DNA of 64,000 nt, taken from NCBI GenBank assembly GCA_947503895.1, contig CANNFT010000004.1, forward strand, positions 124,001-188,000. The letters run 5' to 3'. The notes under the pieces are model-generated. The model searched no databases. It saw only the letters and a program-made list of their open reading frames with translations, and was not told the DNA's origin. This document shows positions 27,200 through 36,134 of this stretch, piece by piece; position 1 is the stretch's first letter, and the number at the start of each line of letters is the position of its first letter. The translations under genes were made by a program, and so were the position numbers. The stretch is from an uncultured Saccharospirillaceae bacterium. GTDB taxonomy: Bacteria; Pseudomonadota; Gammaproteobacteria; Pseudomonadales; Oceanobacteraceae.

Positions 27200-27430
27200 G
27201 CCACCGAAAATGCATAGAGCGCGCCTCTTCGAATAACCTCACAGTGTAGTTTATAAAATAGTGGATGTGGTTTTAGGGTGGAGAGGACGCTAAAGATTAT
27301 CTGGCATAGTCATGGCAATCAAAGCGTATTCGTGGAAAACCGTGGTTAATAAAGAGGGGATGTTTCAAGCTGCGCCGTGGTACTTGGCCATCTTAAAACT
27401 CAGAATAAAGTCTTAATTACTCTCAGTGCA

Positions 27431-27449
27431 AATGATAATAGTTTGCATT
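27431..27449 (+). promoter_or_regulatory. Fur box upstream of the TonB-dependent receptor
   Basis: AATGATAATAGTTTGCATT fits the 19-bp Fur consensus well, with the GATAAT half also serving as a possible -10 element. It lies about 75 bp before the receptor start, so iron repression of the siderophore locus is predicted. Confidence 0.8.
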
Positions 27450-27524
27450 CGTATTTGGTTTGGGCTTAACTCACGACATCACAGGTTGTTTTGTCGCAAA
27501 TCATTGAATGAATTTGAGGGTATT

Positions 27525-29777
27525 ATGAAGTCGTATCTCTTGTGGGTATTGTCAGGCTATTGCGTATCAATGCCGCTTGTAGCCAGTACCGATTCGCCGC
27601 CTTTATCGCCGGATGCCTCAACAGCGACCCCTTCAATAGACTTACACAACAGATCTTTACAGCGTTCAAATCCTATCTCTGCTGAACTAGCCGAACAAAA
27701 CGCCTATGAATCACAAAGCGCGAATCCACCGGCGGTTGCCCAACTGGACACGATCTTAGTGAAAGGGCGTTCTGTTGGAAAAGTACAGGGTGAATGGCTC
27801 AACCCAACGGATGCGCTTTTATCTGAGCATCCCGGTGCTCGTCAAAGAATAGGCCAAAATGAATTCAATGCTTCAGGTGCTACAAGTTTAGGGGATGCAC
27901 TCAGGAAAGTATCAGGCATACAAGCTCCTGAGCATTCGAGTACTTCCGTGAGTTCTATGAATGTTGGGGTACGCGGTTTATCCGCGCGTCTCACCTCTAA
28001 AACAACGGTACTGTTAGATGGCATTCCCATGTCTGTGGCGCCCTATGGACAGCCTCATCTATCCTTAGCTCCCGTGAATTTAGGCAATATCCAGGCAGTC
28101 GATGTCATTAAAAATGGTGGGGCCGTTCGATACGGTCCTCAGAATGTGGGTGGCATTATAAATTTTGAAACTGCGGAAATTCCTGAAAAATTAACGACCA
28201 ACATTCGAATGAAAGGTACTCAAAGTGATGCCTCGATAACAGATGCGCAAGGTGAAATGAATTTTGCGATTGGTAGGCAAAGTAGGAGTGGGAACGGTAT
28301 GTTGTTGTCGATGACCCGTTTACAGGGCTCCGGATATCGTGAGCACAGTGAAACGCAGGTTGACGATGCCTTCTTGAAAATAACACAAAGCCTATCGCCA
28401 CAATCGATGTTTAATGCGCAAGTCCATTATTACTGGGCTGAAAATGAATTGCCCGGTGGACTGACACAACAACAATATAATGAAGATCGTTTTCAATCCT
28501 TTCGACCCTACGATCAATTTTCTGGTCATAGGAGAGAAGTTGCATTGGGGTACGAGAATCGGCTAGATTCCGGAGCGCTGATTGAAATTAAAAGCTGGGC
28601 AAATAATAGCGAAAGAGAATTTATTTTAACGAACAACAATACCAATTTGAATTATCGAATGGACCGTTACCCTCGAGATTATGAAGTGGCTGGATTTGAA
28701 CCGCGACTAGGCTATGGATTGGCCTCTGCAGGGTTATGGCATGAGTTTGGTATCGGCTATCGTTGGGTGTCTGAATCCGGCCATGAGCAGCGCTATAGAC
28801 GAAGCGGCGTGGATGCAAACAGTAATCCATATGAAATTGATGAAATTCTCAATCGAGATAATCAAAACTTTACCCAAGCACACGCCGTTTATTTCGATGA
28901 TCGCATTGATGTTGGGAATTTCTCGATCACGCCGGGTATTCGATATGAAAACATCACAATATCGAGATTGAATAAGCTGACACGCCAGCGGGAGAATTTG
29001 CATTATAAAACTACCTTGCCCTCGCTTAACTCATTATACCGAATGGACAATGGGATTAACCTCTATGCAAATTACAATACATCTTTCACCACCGTTACCT
29101 ATGCACAAATTAATGCGAGTGAATTTTCTGATGATCTGAAACCAGAAAAAGCAAAAATATACGAGATAGGTTCGCGTCAAATGACAAAATTTGGACAATG
29201 GGAAGCAACCATTTTTGCACTTCAGTTTGATGATATTCTGGAATATGTGCGTGACACGGGCGGTTATTTGAATAGAGGAAAAACATTTCATCGAGGTGTT
29301 GAATGGACGTCGAGTATTCAGTTGCCTGCTATTAAGGCTGTCAGCATTAATAGCACCTACACCTATACTAAGGCAACGTTCGAAGAGGGCGAAGTTAAAA
29401 ACAATCATGTGCCTTTTTATTCGTCGCATGTCGCTAATGTTGGAGTGGGATATCAAATGTCGAGACTTTCATTGCAAGTCGATTGGTATGGGCAAAGTCG
29501 CCAGTTTAGCGATGCCGAAAATACCTATTCAGACCCAGAGTCTCTTGATAGCGAAGATGCGGGTAAGCTAGGTGTGATACCGGCGTTTTCATATGTTAAT
29601 ACGAGATTAAGTATATCCAATAAGCTATTAGGATTGCGTTCTGAGCTTTCTATCGGCGTTAAAAACCTCTTTGATCGACAATATTTCACACGTGAAACGC
29701 CAGCGACATCATTAGAATCTGGCTTGTATGCGGGATTGCCTAGAACATTCTACCTTGAAACAAAAGCTAGCTTCTAA
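27525..29777 (+). CDS. TonB-dependent siderophore receptor (FecA-like)
   Basis: The start is set at ATG 27525 (MKSYLLWVLSGYC) because GAGGG precedes it and a signal peptide follows; an upstream frame to 27426 overlaps the Fur box. The 750-residue outer-membrane protein has a TonB box-like DTILVKG and a plug with the FecA-type GVRGLSARLTSKTTVLLDGI, PYGQPHLSLAPVNLGNI and GGAVRYGPQNVGGIINF motifs. The rest is a 22-strand barrel with a typical end (GVKNLFDRQYFTRE and final aromatic TKASF). It lacks an obvious N-terminal FecR-signalling extension. Followed by siderophore biosynthesis genes, so it probably imports the siderophore made here or a ferric citrate-like chelate. Confidence 0.92.
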   Translation: MKSYLLWVLSGYCVSMPLVASTDSPPLSPDASTATPSIDLHNRSLQRSNPISAELAEQNAYESQSANPPAVAQLDTILVKGRSVGKVQGEWLNPTDALLSEHPGARQRIGQNEFNASGATSLGDALRKVSGIQAPEHSSTSVSSMNVGVRGLSARLTSKTTVLLDGIPMSVAPYGQPHLSLAPVNLGNIQAVDVIKNGGAVRYGPQNVGGIINFETAEIPEKLTTNIRMKGTQSDASITDAQGEMNFAIGRQSRSGNGMLLSMTRLQGSGYREHSETQVDDAFLKITQSLSPQSMFNAQVHYYWAENELPGGLTQQQYNEDRFQSFRPYDQFSGHRREVALGYENRLDSGALIEIKSWANNSEREFILTNNNTNLNYRMDRYPRDYEVAGFEPRLGYGLASAGLWHEFGIGYRWVSESGHEQRYRRSGVDANSNPYEIDEILNRDNQNFTQAHAVYFDDRIDVGNFSITPGIRYENITISRLNKLTRQRENLHYKTTLPSLNSLYRMDNGINLYANYNTSFTTVTYAQINASEFSDDLKPEKAKIYEIGSRQMTKFGQWEATIFALQFDDILEYVRDTGGYLNRGKTFHRGVEWTSSIQLPAIKAVSINSTYTYTKATFEEGEVKNNHVPFYSSHVANVGVGYQMSRLSLQVDWYGQSRQFSDAENTYSDPESLDSEDAGKLGVIPAFSYVNTRLSISNKLLGLRSELSIGVKNLFDRQYFTRETPATSLESGLYAGLPRTFYLETKASF

Positions 29778-29910
29778 TCACTGAAAGTAGACAGATTAAA
29801 GTCTAAAACAATCAGGCGATTACATAAAATGTTGTGACAAATGAATATTAAATTAAATATTTTAGCCGACTAAAAATAAGAAAAGGCAGGATGCCAAGGC
29901 GAATACGGAT

Positions 29911-29963
29911 AAAGCTTGTTGAATGCAATATAACATTCACGTGAATGACTTTGGATCAGCTTT
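29911..29963 (+). promoter_or_regulatory. Nested inverted repeats ahead of the siderophore synthetase gene
   Basis: A perfect 14-bp palindrome CATTCACGTGAATG lies at 29934-29947. GAATG (29921-29925) can pair alternatively with its left half, and outer arms AAAGCT (29911-29916) and AGCTTT (29958-29963) enclose both. It could be a dimeric-regulator operator or a leader RNA with competing folds; no known site type was recognised. Confidence 0.45.
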
Positions 29964-30012
29964 ATTTATATAGCTTTCCTAAATGCCCATTCTATGCTTT
30001 GGAGAAAAGACA

Positions 30013-32019
30013 ATGACAATCCATGTAGCGGCACAAACACGCAGTAAGCCATCATCCATTTCGACCGTGCAAACAGGCAGTGCACATAGCGTAACGAAAA
30101 CGTCTATTGAAGAAGATGCCAATCACACAATGCTAGATAGCCAAACGGTGTTATCACTGATTGATATTCTTGAACATTCATTGGATTCTTCGGTCAGCAG
30201 TCAATCTAGTCAGCAAGAACTCATCATTGAAAAGACGTTCAGTGCTAGTGAGTTCCAGTTGGCAAAACAGCAAGCGCATGACCGGATGCTTCAAAATTTG
30301 GTGCGATTGGCTTCGTGGGAATCGTTACCCAATTCTGTGCATGTCTTAAATGACGATAATACACACTGTGTGATGCCAATGTGGCAGTCTCGTTCTGTGG
30401 CGAACTGGAAGCAGGAAGGGGATCAACGAGATTTATTTGCTCCCATAACCTTGTTATCAAAAGATTTCTTAACGATTAATCAATGGTTAAAGGCTTGGCT
30501 TGCGGAAGGCGTAAACGAAAAGGCACTGCAGCGGTTTGCGAAAGAGCTAAACAATAGCTTAATGAACGAAGCACTAATGCTTTGCTATCGCCACCAGTGG
30601 AATCAATCGATTATACAAGCACAACCTGAGTTAGGTTTTTGGAAAAGCTTAAAACAACATCATGAGTTTATTGAAAACCCAGCGCTATTTTTAGAGCAGT
30701 GGGGTGCAGTAGGGCATCCAATTCACCCTACCATAAAAGCTAAAATGGGCATTCCGTCAACGGAAGTGATGGCAACGGCACCCGAATTTAAGGGGCAGGC
30801 CCGATTGCAAATTGCAGCTTTACGTCGAGAAAACGCAGTAATAGAAGGGATGACTTTTGATGATTATCGCTCTCAGTTTAAAACCTATTTCCCGGAAAAG
30901 TTTTCATCTTGGCAGTCTTGCTTACGCCAACAATTGCCTATTGGCGATTCAGAAAGCCAATATGTTCCATTGCCTGTACACCCAGTGCAAGTGAAAAATC
31001 GTTGGACCACTGACTTTAATGAAGAGCTACCTAAAGGGCTATTACTATTGCAGCATGGTCCTGTTATCGAAAGCTTTGCCTCTTTATCCTATCGTACGGT
31101 TTATCCAGCGGGTGGTCAGGATAAACCATTTATAAAATTACCTGTTGCGATGCGTATGACCAGTGTACAGCGCACAGTATCGCCCCGTTCGTGCCAGATG
31201 GGCCCTAGAATAAGCAAGCTTCTAGAACGTATTGTTGAGGAAGATGCTTTCATTGGCCAATGGATGAGACCGTTGCCAGAAAAGCTCGGTTTACATTTAG
31301 ATCAGCCGGGTGAAATCGCAAAACACTACTCGGTTATTTTCCGAAACCCGATCAATACTCGACTTAAATCAGGTGAAGTGGCTATTCCGGTGGCTGCATT
31401 AATGGCAAAAGCACCTACAGGCATGTCCTTAGCAAGTCACATTTTAACCGCTGACACATTTGATATAGAAAAACTACTGCAACATTTTGGATTGTACATT
31501 GAGCAAATTGTTGAAAGTGCATTGTCGCTTTATTTAATGTATGGAATAACATTGGAACCGCATCAACAAAATAGCCTACTTGTTGTAGATTCGAATGATC
31601 AACCAAGTGGATTTATCATTCGCGATTTTGGCGGGGTGCGTATTCATAAGGCGAGTCTTGAAGCACAAGGTTATGTTCTGGATTTCCATGAAGATCCTTT
31701 AATTATTGCACCTCAACGAAAAGACAGCAGAGATAAATTAATCCACACACTCATGATCTGCCACATAGGAGCACTTGTATCAACATTAGCTCAAGACTTT
31801 TCTTGTCCCTCTACTTGGCTATGGACAATTGTTCGTAAAAAAATGGCGCATGTCTTTGATACCTGTCGCCCAAAAATGCTAGAGGTTGATTATTTAGACG
31901 ATCTAAAAGCCTTCCTGCAAGACCCTTGGCCTACTAAAGCATTTATCAAAATGCGATTGGAAAATGAAAGCAGTGACTTGTGGACGGACATTCCCAATCC
32001 GCTTGTTGGATTAAATTAA
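30013..32019 (+). CDS. NIS siderophore synthetase (IucA/IucC family), FslA-like
   Basis: The start is set at ATG 30013 with GGAG eight bases upstream; an upstream ATG at 29983 lacks one. The 668-residue protein has the IucA/IucC ATP-binding signature GHPIHPTIKAKMGI (residues 234-247), an SYRTVYPAGGQDKPFIKLPV core segment and a C-terminal FhuF-like domain (IRDFGGVRIHKASLE). The enzymes condense citrate-type carboxylates with amines or alcohols through acyl-adenylates. It is the only synthetase in a locus ordered synthetase - MFS - PLP decarboxylase, as in Francisella fslABC, where one synthetase makes rhizoferrin from two citrates and putrescine. The product is therefore inferred to be rhizoferrin-like. 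Confidence 0.9.
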   Translation: MTIHVAAQTRSKPSSISTVQTGSAHSVTKTSIEEDANHTMLDSQTVLSLIDILEHSLDSSVSSQSSQQELIIEKTFSASEFQLAKQQAHDRMLQNLVRLASWESLPNSVHVLNDDNTHCVMPMWQSRSVANWKQEGDQRDLFAPITLLSKDFLTINQWLKAWLAEGVNEKALQRFAKELNNSLMNEALMLCYRHQWNQSIIQAQPELGFWKSLKQHHEFIENPALFLEQWGAVGHPIHPTIKAKMGIPSTEVMATAPEFKGQARLQIAALRRENAVIEGMTFDDYRSQFKTYFPEKFSSWQSCLRQQLPIGDSESQYVPLPVHPVQVKNRWTTDFNEELPKGLLLLQHGPVIESFASLSYRTVYPAGGQDKPFIKLPVAMRMTSVQRTVSPRSCQMGPRISKLLERIVEEDAFIGQWMRPLPEKLGLHLDQPGEIAKHYSVIFRNPINTRLKSGEVAIPVAALMAKAPTGMSLASHILTADTFDIEKLLQHFGLYIEQIVESALSLYLMYGITLEPHQQNSLLVVDSNDQPSGFIIRDFGGVRIHKASLEAQGYVLDFHEDPLIIAPQRKDSRDKLIHTLMICHIGALVSTLAQDFSCPSTWLWTIVRKKMAHVFDTCRPKMLEVDYLDDLKAFLQDPWPTKAFIKMRLENESSDLWTDIPNPLVGLN

Positions 32020-32037
32020 ATCTAACTCAATTTAGTC

Positions 32038-32146
32038 AAGGGCGTCTCTATAAAGTCCATTAGACTCTACAGACCTTCCCCAACAGGGCTTGATGGTCAC
32101 ATCAAGTTTTGTATTGAGTTTGAAGTGATTTTGTAGAGACGGCCTT
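32038..32146. repeat. 109-bp imperfect palindromic element with about 20-bp inverted ends
   Basis: The left end AAGGGCGTCTCTATAAAGTC and the complement of the right end AAGGCCGTCTCTACAAAATC agree at 17 of 20 bases. Between them lies a 7-bp perfect hairpin (CTTGATG and CATCAAG, 32089-32106) followed by TTTT, which could terminate the synthetase transcript. The outer bases GGGC..CTCTA resemble the ends of the 254-bp element at 26810, suggesting a related MITE or a remnant. No clean target duplication is visible. Confidence 0.6.
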
Positions 32147-32164
32147 AGCAAATATATGAGATGG

Positions 32165-32221
32165 CATGCTATTTGTCGGCTATACAAACGGCCATTAAAT
32201 AGCATGGCACGCATTCTTTTT
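32165..32221 (+). promoter_or_regulatory. Hairpin and T run ahead of the MFS gene
   Basis: CATGCTATTT (32165-32174) pairs perfectly with AAATAGCATG (32197-32206). A six-T run follows nine bases later, about 35 bp before the MFS start. It may be a terminator or attenuator between synthetase and transporter. Confidence 0.45.
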
Positions 32222-32254
32222 TGACACGTCCACTATCGTTATATAGCTGAAGTT

Positions 32255-33448
32255 ATGCAAACCACAATAACACGCCTCTGGTGGCCATTTATAGCAGTGC
32301 ATGTGATCGCTATTGGCTTGGTCGAGGCACTTAATCCTTACTGGCCCATATGGCTAGAGCGATGGATATCACCCGATCATTGGTTGTATCCAATGACATT
32401 GGCATGCGTATATGGTTTGCCTATTTTAAGTTCAGCCTACACTGCGCCACTGTGGGGGAAATTTACCGATCGTATAGGTGCTATTGTAAATTGGGCAAGA
32501 GCTGTGTCTGGGCTTGGGTTAATTTTATTGTCGTTAACTTGGGTGCCTTCCATTTTGATGTTATTACTTGTGCGTATTTTTCAAGGCTTGATCGCCAGCG
32601 TATTACCGGCTTCCCAACATGTTGCATTAAGTTTAGACCCACACAACGGATTATACCGACTACAATCCGCCACTTCGATTGCCGGTGTGTTGGGGCCTAT
32701 TGCGTTTGGATGTTTGCTTTTGTATTTGAGTGTAAACAATACATTGAGCGTATTAGGCGGTTGTTTGGTCGTGATAGGTGGGCTGACAATCGGATTTGTA
32801 CGCAGTGAAAATCATTCAAAAATAGAAAAATCATACAAGTTACTCAAAGTAAAAAACTACCATGTTCCTAGCCTGACTTTTGGAATGCTAAGTGCTGCTC
32901 GATGGATGGTTATTCCCGTACTGGCTTCTCTTACTGCATCAATGCCAATTGAGTCTAGCTTTATGAGCGTACCCAGTTCAATGGGTTTAGCCGTGATATA
33001 TTCTGTATTACCTTTCGGCATTTTAGTCTCCAAACCTATTTGGAATATTGTCGCGATGCAGCCAGTTAAATGGATAAGCGCATCTCTTCTCATGGCAAGT
33101 ATGCTGACACTGCTTCAATGTTTCGCGACTGAATATTGGCAGCTTATGATCATACGATTTTTTATCGGCGTATTCCTTTCACCATTAATGCCATGGACTC
33201 AAACACAAATGTTAGCCTTGAAAATGTCCATTGATCACAATGTTCAACGTGGATTTATTATGGGCGGCATACAAAAGCAGCAACGCATGGGCATGTTGGT
33301 GGGTCTAATGTGCGGAAGTATGATCGTATGGCATAAAGAATTGGCCATCATTTTGAGCGCTTTGCTTTATTTTCTTTTGTTTCTGCAATTTAAAATATGC
33401 AATAGACGGTCTGTAAAGTTGTTATCGACTGAATATACGGAAGGCTAA
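32255..33448 (+). CDS. MFS transporter, probable siderophore exporter (FslB-like position)
   Basis: A 397-residue protein with about 12 membrane helices. The loop 2-3 signature WGKFTDRIG matches the MFS motif G-x-x-x-D-R-x-G, and ARAVSGLGL with VRIFQGLIASVLPA are typical of drug/siderophore exporters. GAAG lies just ahead of the ATG. Lies between synthetase and decarboxylase genes, as fslB does, so export of the siderophore is the best guess; substrate specificity cannot be read from sequence. Confidence 0.85.
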   Translation: MQTTITRLWWPFIAVHVIAIGLVEALNPYWPIWLERWISPDHWLYPMTLACVYGLPILSSAYTAPLWGKFTDRIGAIVNWARAVSGLGLILLSLTWVPSILMLLLVRIFQGLIASVLPASQHVALSLDPHNGLYRLQSATSIAGVLGPIAFGCLLLYLSVNNTLSVLGGCLVVIGGLTIGFVRSENHSKIEKSYKLLKVKNYHVPSLTFGMLSAARWMVIPVLASLTASMPIESSFMSVPSSMGLAVIYSVLPFGILVSKPIWNIVAMQPVKWISASLLMASMLTLLQCFATEYWQLMIIRFFIGVFLSPLMPWTQTQMLALKMSIDHNVQRGFIMGGIQKQQRMGMLVGLMCGSMIVWHKELAIILSALLYFLLFLQFKICNRRSVKLLSTEYTEG

Positions 33449-33461
33449 TAAGGATTGAAAA

Positions 33462-34685
33462 ATGAAATCACTTTCAATAACTGAGCAAGAAGCTCAAATA
33501 CTCATTAAAGATTTTAAAACACCAGTTTACGTATTTGATATTGATCGTATTTCAGATCGGTATACAGATATTCAACAAGCTTTTAAAAATCGATACATGG
33601 CTTCAGAGGTTTCACTCTCTTACAAAACCTGCCCACTGATGGGGGTGCTGCAACATTTGCAATATTTAGGCGCGATTCCCGAAGTCGTCAGTGAGTTTGA
33701 ATTTGATATGGCAAATACATTGGGTAGTCAAAGAAAGGTTATTAATGGCCCGAATAAAACGGATCGAGTGCTGCAGCAAGCCATTTTGAATCATGACATT
33801 ATTAATATTGACCATCAGGAAGAATTTGGTCGGATCAACACACTAGCACAAAGCGTTAACAAAAAGGTTGAAGTGGGTGTCCGCCTAAGTCTAGATCAAG
33901 GTTGGAATCGATTTGGTTTTGCTTGTGATACACACGTGTGGAAGCAACTTGTTCAAGTACAAAGCGCCCATCAGCATATTAAAATAGTGGGTATTCACGT
34001 TCATATCGGTACCGCCATACGTGATGTGAAAACATTTTATCAGGCTGCTGATCAGCTACAAAACGCGCTTAAAGAGTGGCCATTCGAATGGGCGATACAA
34101 TGGCTAGACCTAGGTGGGGGGCTGGCCGGTATTAGTCCCAAGTGGGAACAAGCTGAGATTGAGTATCCAGTCCCAGACGTTGAAGACTATGCAAATGCTT
34201 GGATACAGCCATTACAGTCGATATTGGATATCCATCAACCTCTATTGATCATGGAACCAGGGCGAACGTTATTCGAACCCTTTGGTGGATTACTTTCCCA
34301 AGTAGTAACGTGTCGCGAGCAAAATTCAACGACGCAATCTTTGGTGCTGAATGCAGGTATAAACGCCGTACCAACAGCAAGAGTTTACCGGCATCCGTTG
34401 CAGTGTGCTCAAGGAAGTAATGAGGTGGAACAAGTTGCGTCAAAACAAACCACGTTATACGGCCCGCTTTGTATGCAGTCGGATACATTAGCCACAGACA
34501 CTCCACTTCCCACGTTAAATAAAGGAGATTGGGTATTCGTAAAAGGAATTGGTGCGTATAACCAAAGTCGATCTGTTCCATTTATTCAGCCTCGACCAGG
34601 TGTCGTCGGTAAATTAAATGGAGAATTTATGTGGCTTCGACAACATGAAACTCTGGGTGATCATTTACAATTAGAGTGTTGGTAA
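33462..34685 (+). CDS. PLP-dependent decarboxylase (type III fold, ODC/DAPDC family), FslC-like
   Basis: A 407-residue fold-type III decarboxylase. PLP-binding Lys55 is in LSYKTCP; further signatures are VHIGTAIRD, WLDLGGGLAG, EPGRTLFEPFGG, the catalytic-Cys-like YGPLCMQSDTL and GAYNQSRSVPF. AAGGATTG precedes the ATG; the gene starts 13 bp after the transporter. In siderophore loci such enzymes decarboxylate an amino acid or a citryl-amino acid intermediate. With a single NIS synthetase nearby, supply of a diamine (putrescine) or tailoring of a rhizoferrin-type product is inferred. Substrate residues were not resolved. Confidence 0.88.
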   Translation: MKSLSITEQEAQILIKDFKTPVYVFDIDRISDRYTDIQQAFKNRYMASEVSLSYKTCPLMGVLQHLQYLGAIPEVVSEFEFDMANTLGSQRKVINGPNKTDRVLQQAILNHDIINIDHQEEFGRINTLAQSVNKKVEVGVRLSLDQGWNRFGFACDTHVWKQLVQVQSAHQHIKIVGIHVHIGTAIRDVKTFYQAADQLQNALKEWPFEWAIQWLDLGGGLAGISPKWEQAEIEYPVPDVEDYANAWIQPLQSILDIHQPLLIMEPGRTLFEPFGGLLSQVVTCREQNSTTQSLVLNAGINAVPTARVYRHPLQCAQGSNEVEQVASKQTTLYGPLCMQSDTLATDTPLPTLNKGDWVFVKGIGAYNQSRSVPFIQPRPGVVGKLNGEFMWLRQHETLGDHLQLECW

Positions 34686-34725
34686 ATTAAGCAGAATAAG
34701 CCATCTAATTGGGTGTTATAAATGT

Positions 34726-35871
34726 ATGCGTAAACGGAAATTCTTCATTGCACACCGATGGTTGGGTCGACTGACGTTACTCTTGCTTATTTGGTATGTT
34801 GTGACGGCCCTTGGAGTGTTGGCGGCGACAAGGTGGCACTGGTATCAAGCGCCGACATGGCAACCCAGACTGGATAAAAATCGAATGAGTGAGCAGGATA
34901 TTTCTGCTAAAGAACCCCAAATAGAATGGCATCATCTTATTCAGAAATTACATGATATGGGACCTAAAGGGTTTATAGAATTACCCATTCATAAACCTGA
35001 TCGACATTGGCAAGTTAGAGTGCCTCATGTCACCCATTCTGATCAGCAGATAGCCTCTGAAAGATGGTATTGGCTTAATCCAAGCGATTTAACCGTGCAG
35101 GCCCAAGGCGATTGGTCGGACAGCACTCTGGCTGCGTGGACCAAGTGGCACCGTGGCCAAATGTTTCCTGAGTTTATGCGACCAACTTGGATCGCATTAA
35201 CTTGGCTGCTGCTCATTGGATTGTGCGTGGCAGCAACATTTGGCATACCCAAGCGTCGGTGGCCTAAATCGGCGAGCGGTAAACAAAGGGTTTTGCATCA
35301 ATATCTCGGATGGTTTTTGCTTCCGTTTATGCTGTTGGGTCTCTGTACTGGCTTAGTGTACGCACATATTAAAATGATCAAACCGCACCTTGGTCCAATC
35401 ATCCACGAACAAACTAAAGTGTTGGATGATATTCAACAAATGTGGACGTGGTTACAAGCGGATTATCCTAATTCCAAACTGCGAAGGATTCATTGGTCTG
35501 AAGGTCAGCTAAAGATTCGTATTGCCCTAGGGGGTGAGTGGCACCCGAATGGCAGCCAGTACCTTTATCTCTCGCCGATGCCCATTTCTAAATCTGCATC
35601 ATCAATATCTGAACAAGCCGCGCGACCACCTTTGCCGGTATCTTATTCCGTAAAAGCTGTGATGGCGGATCAGCAGAATATCAATCGGCAAGCGCTATCA
35701 TTTAGCTGGGTGCTGCATAGTATGAGCTATCTACCGGCATCCGGGTATTGGACGCTGTTAATAGCTATCTTGGTCGCGTCGATAGCGTTAGCTCTAATGG
35801 TGGTTTATCGCTGGTATGGTAAAGCCAAAATGATCGCCATCAAGCAGTGGGCTAGATGGACGCAAGCCTAA
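34726..35871 (+). CDS. PepSY-associated membrane protein
   Basis: A 381-residue protein with four membrane segments: FIAHRWLGRLTLLLLIWYVV at the start, TWIALTWLLLIGLCVAATFG, QYLGWFLLPFMLLGLCTGLVYA, and a final helix near the C-terminus. Extracytoplasmic loops carry PepSY-like regions, and conserved His residues in helices (AHRWLG, HQYLGW, LHSMSY) are typical of this family. PepSY-TM proteins are common beside TonB receptors and siderophore genes and some act in periplasmic reduction of ferric siderophores; that role is inferred here from context. Last gene of the iron locus. Confidence 0.78.
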   Translation: MRKRKFFIAHRWLGRLTLLLLIWYVVTALGVLAATRWHWYQAPTWQPRLDKNRMSEQDISAKEPQIEWHHLIQKLHDMGPKGFIELPIHKPDRHWQVRVPHVTHSDQQIASERWYWLNPSDLTVQAQGDWSDSTLAAWTKWHRGQMFPEFMRPTWIALTWLLLIGLCVAATFGIPKRRWPKSASGKQRVLHQYLGWFLLPFMLLGLCTGLVYAHIKMIKPHLGPIIHEQTKVLDDIQQMWTWLQADYPNSKLRRIHWSEGQLKIRIALGGEWHPNGSQYLYLSPMPISKSASSISEQAARPPLPVSYSVKAVMADQQNINRQALSFSWVLHSMSYLPASGYWTLLIAILVASIALALMVVYRWYGKAKMIAIKQWARWTQA

Positions 35872-36134
35872 ACGGGAAAAGCTAATTATTTTGCTAATGG
35901 GGCTTGATTAAAAAACAAACACTCAGGCTGAATTTCATTAAGTCTATGAAGTCTCGTTGACTGAGAATAATGGAACAATATCACCGAAGGCGAGTGATGC
36001 TCATCACGTTTCCTGTGATGAGTTGAGCAGTGGCAAATGCGATTCGATAGAATCCCCCCTTCATTCAGCAGCGCGATCTCGCGTTTGCTCGACATTATTA
36101 AATGACCGGAATTCATCGTGTCAGGAGCGTTTCA

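Larger units (their letters stand above)
26084..27215 (-). pseudogene. Solute-binding-protein-like gene broken by a MITE and a 7-bp repeat
   Basis: The 3' part (26084-26805) encodes a transporter-type substrate-binding fold (SQSRIIAALKRGDSDIDLYW, GYRIFIIHRNHQ, FGMVNSGKRVDYF) but lacks an N-terminus. The missing part lies beyond the 254-bp element at 26810-27063: signal peptide and the stretch ITAEKNHRDQYQLRLLHLAL. Excising the element plus one TTAA joins the codons in frame as HLALSKTDF. From ATG 27215 the frame is further shifted by a third copy of GAGTGGT (27179-27199); with two copies the frame is open throughout, giving 288 residues starting MHFRWRVVSGLCLLVVTG. A GTG start inside the repeats could bypass the shift, but not the insertion. 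Non-functional as it stands. Confidence 0.85.
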
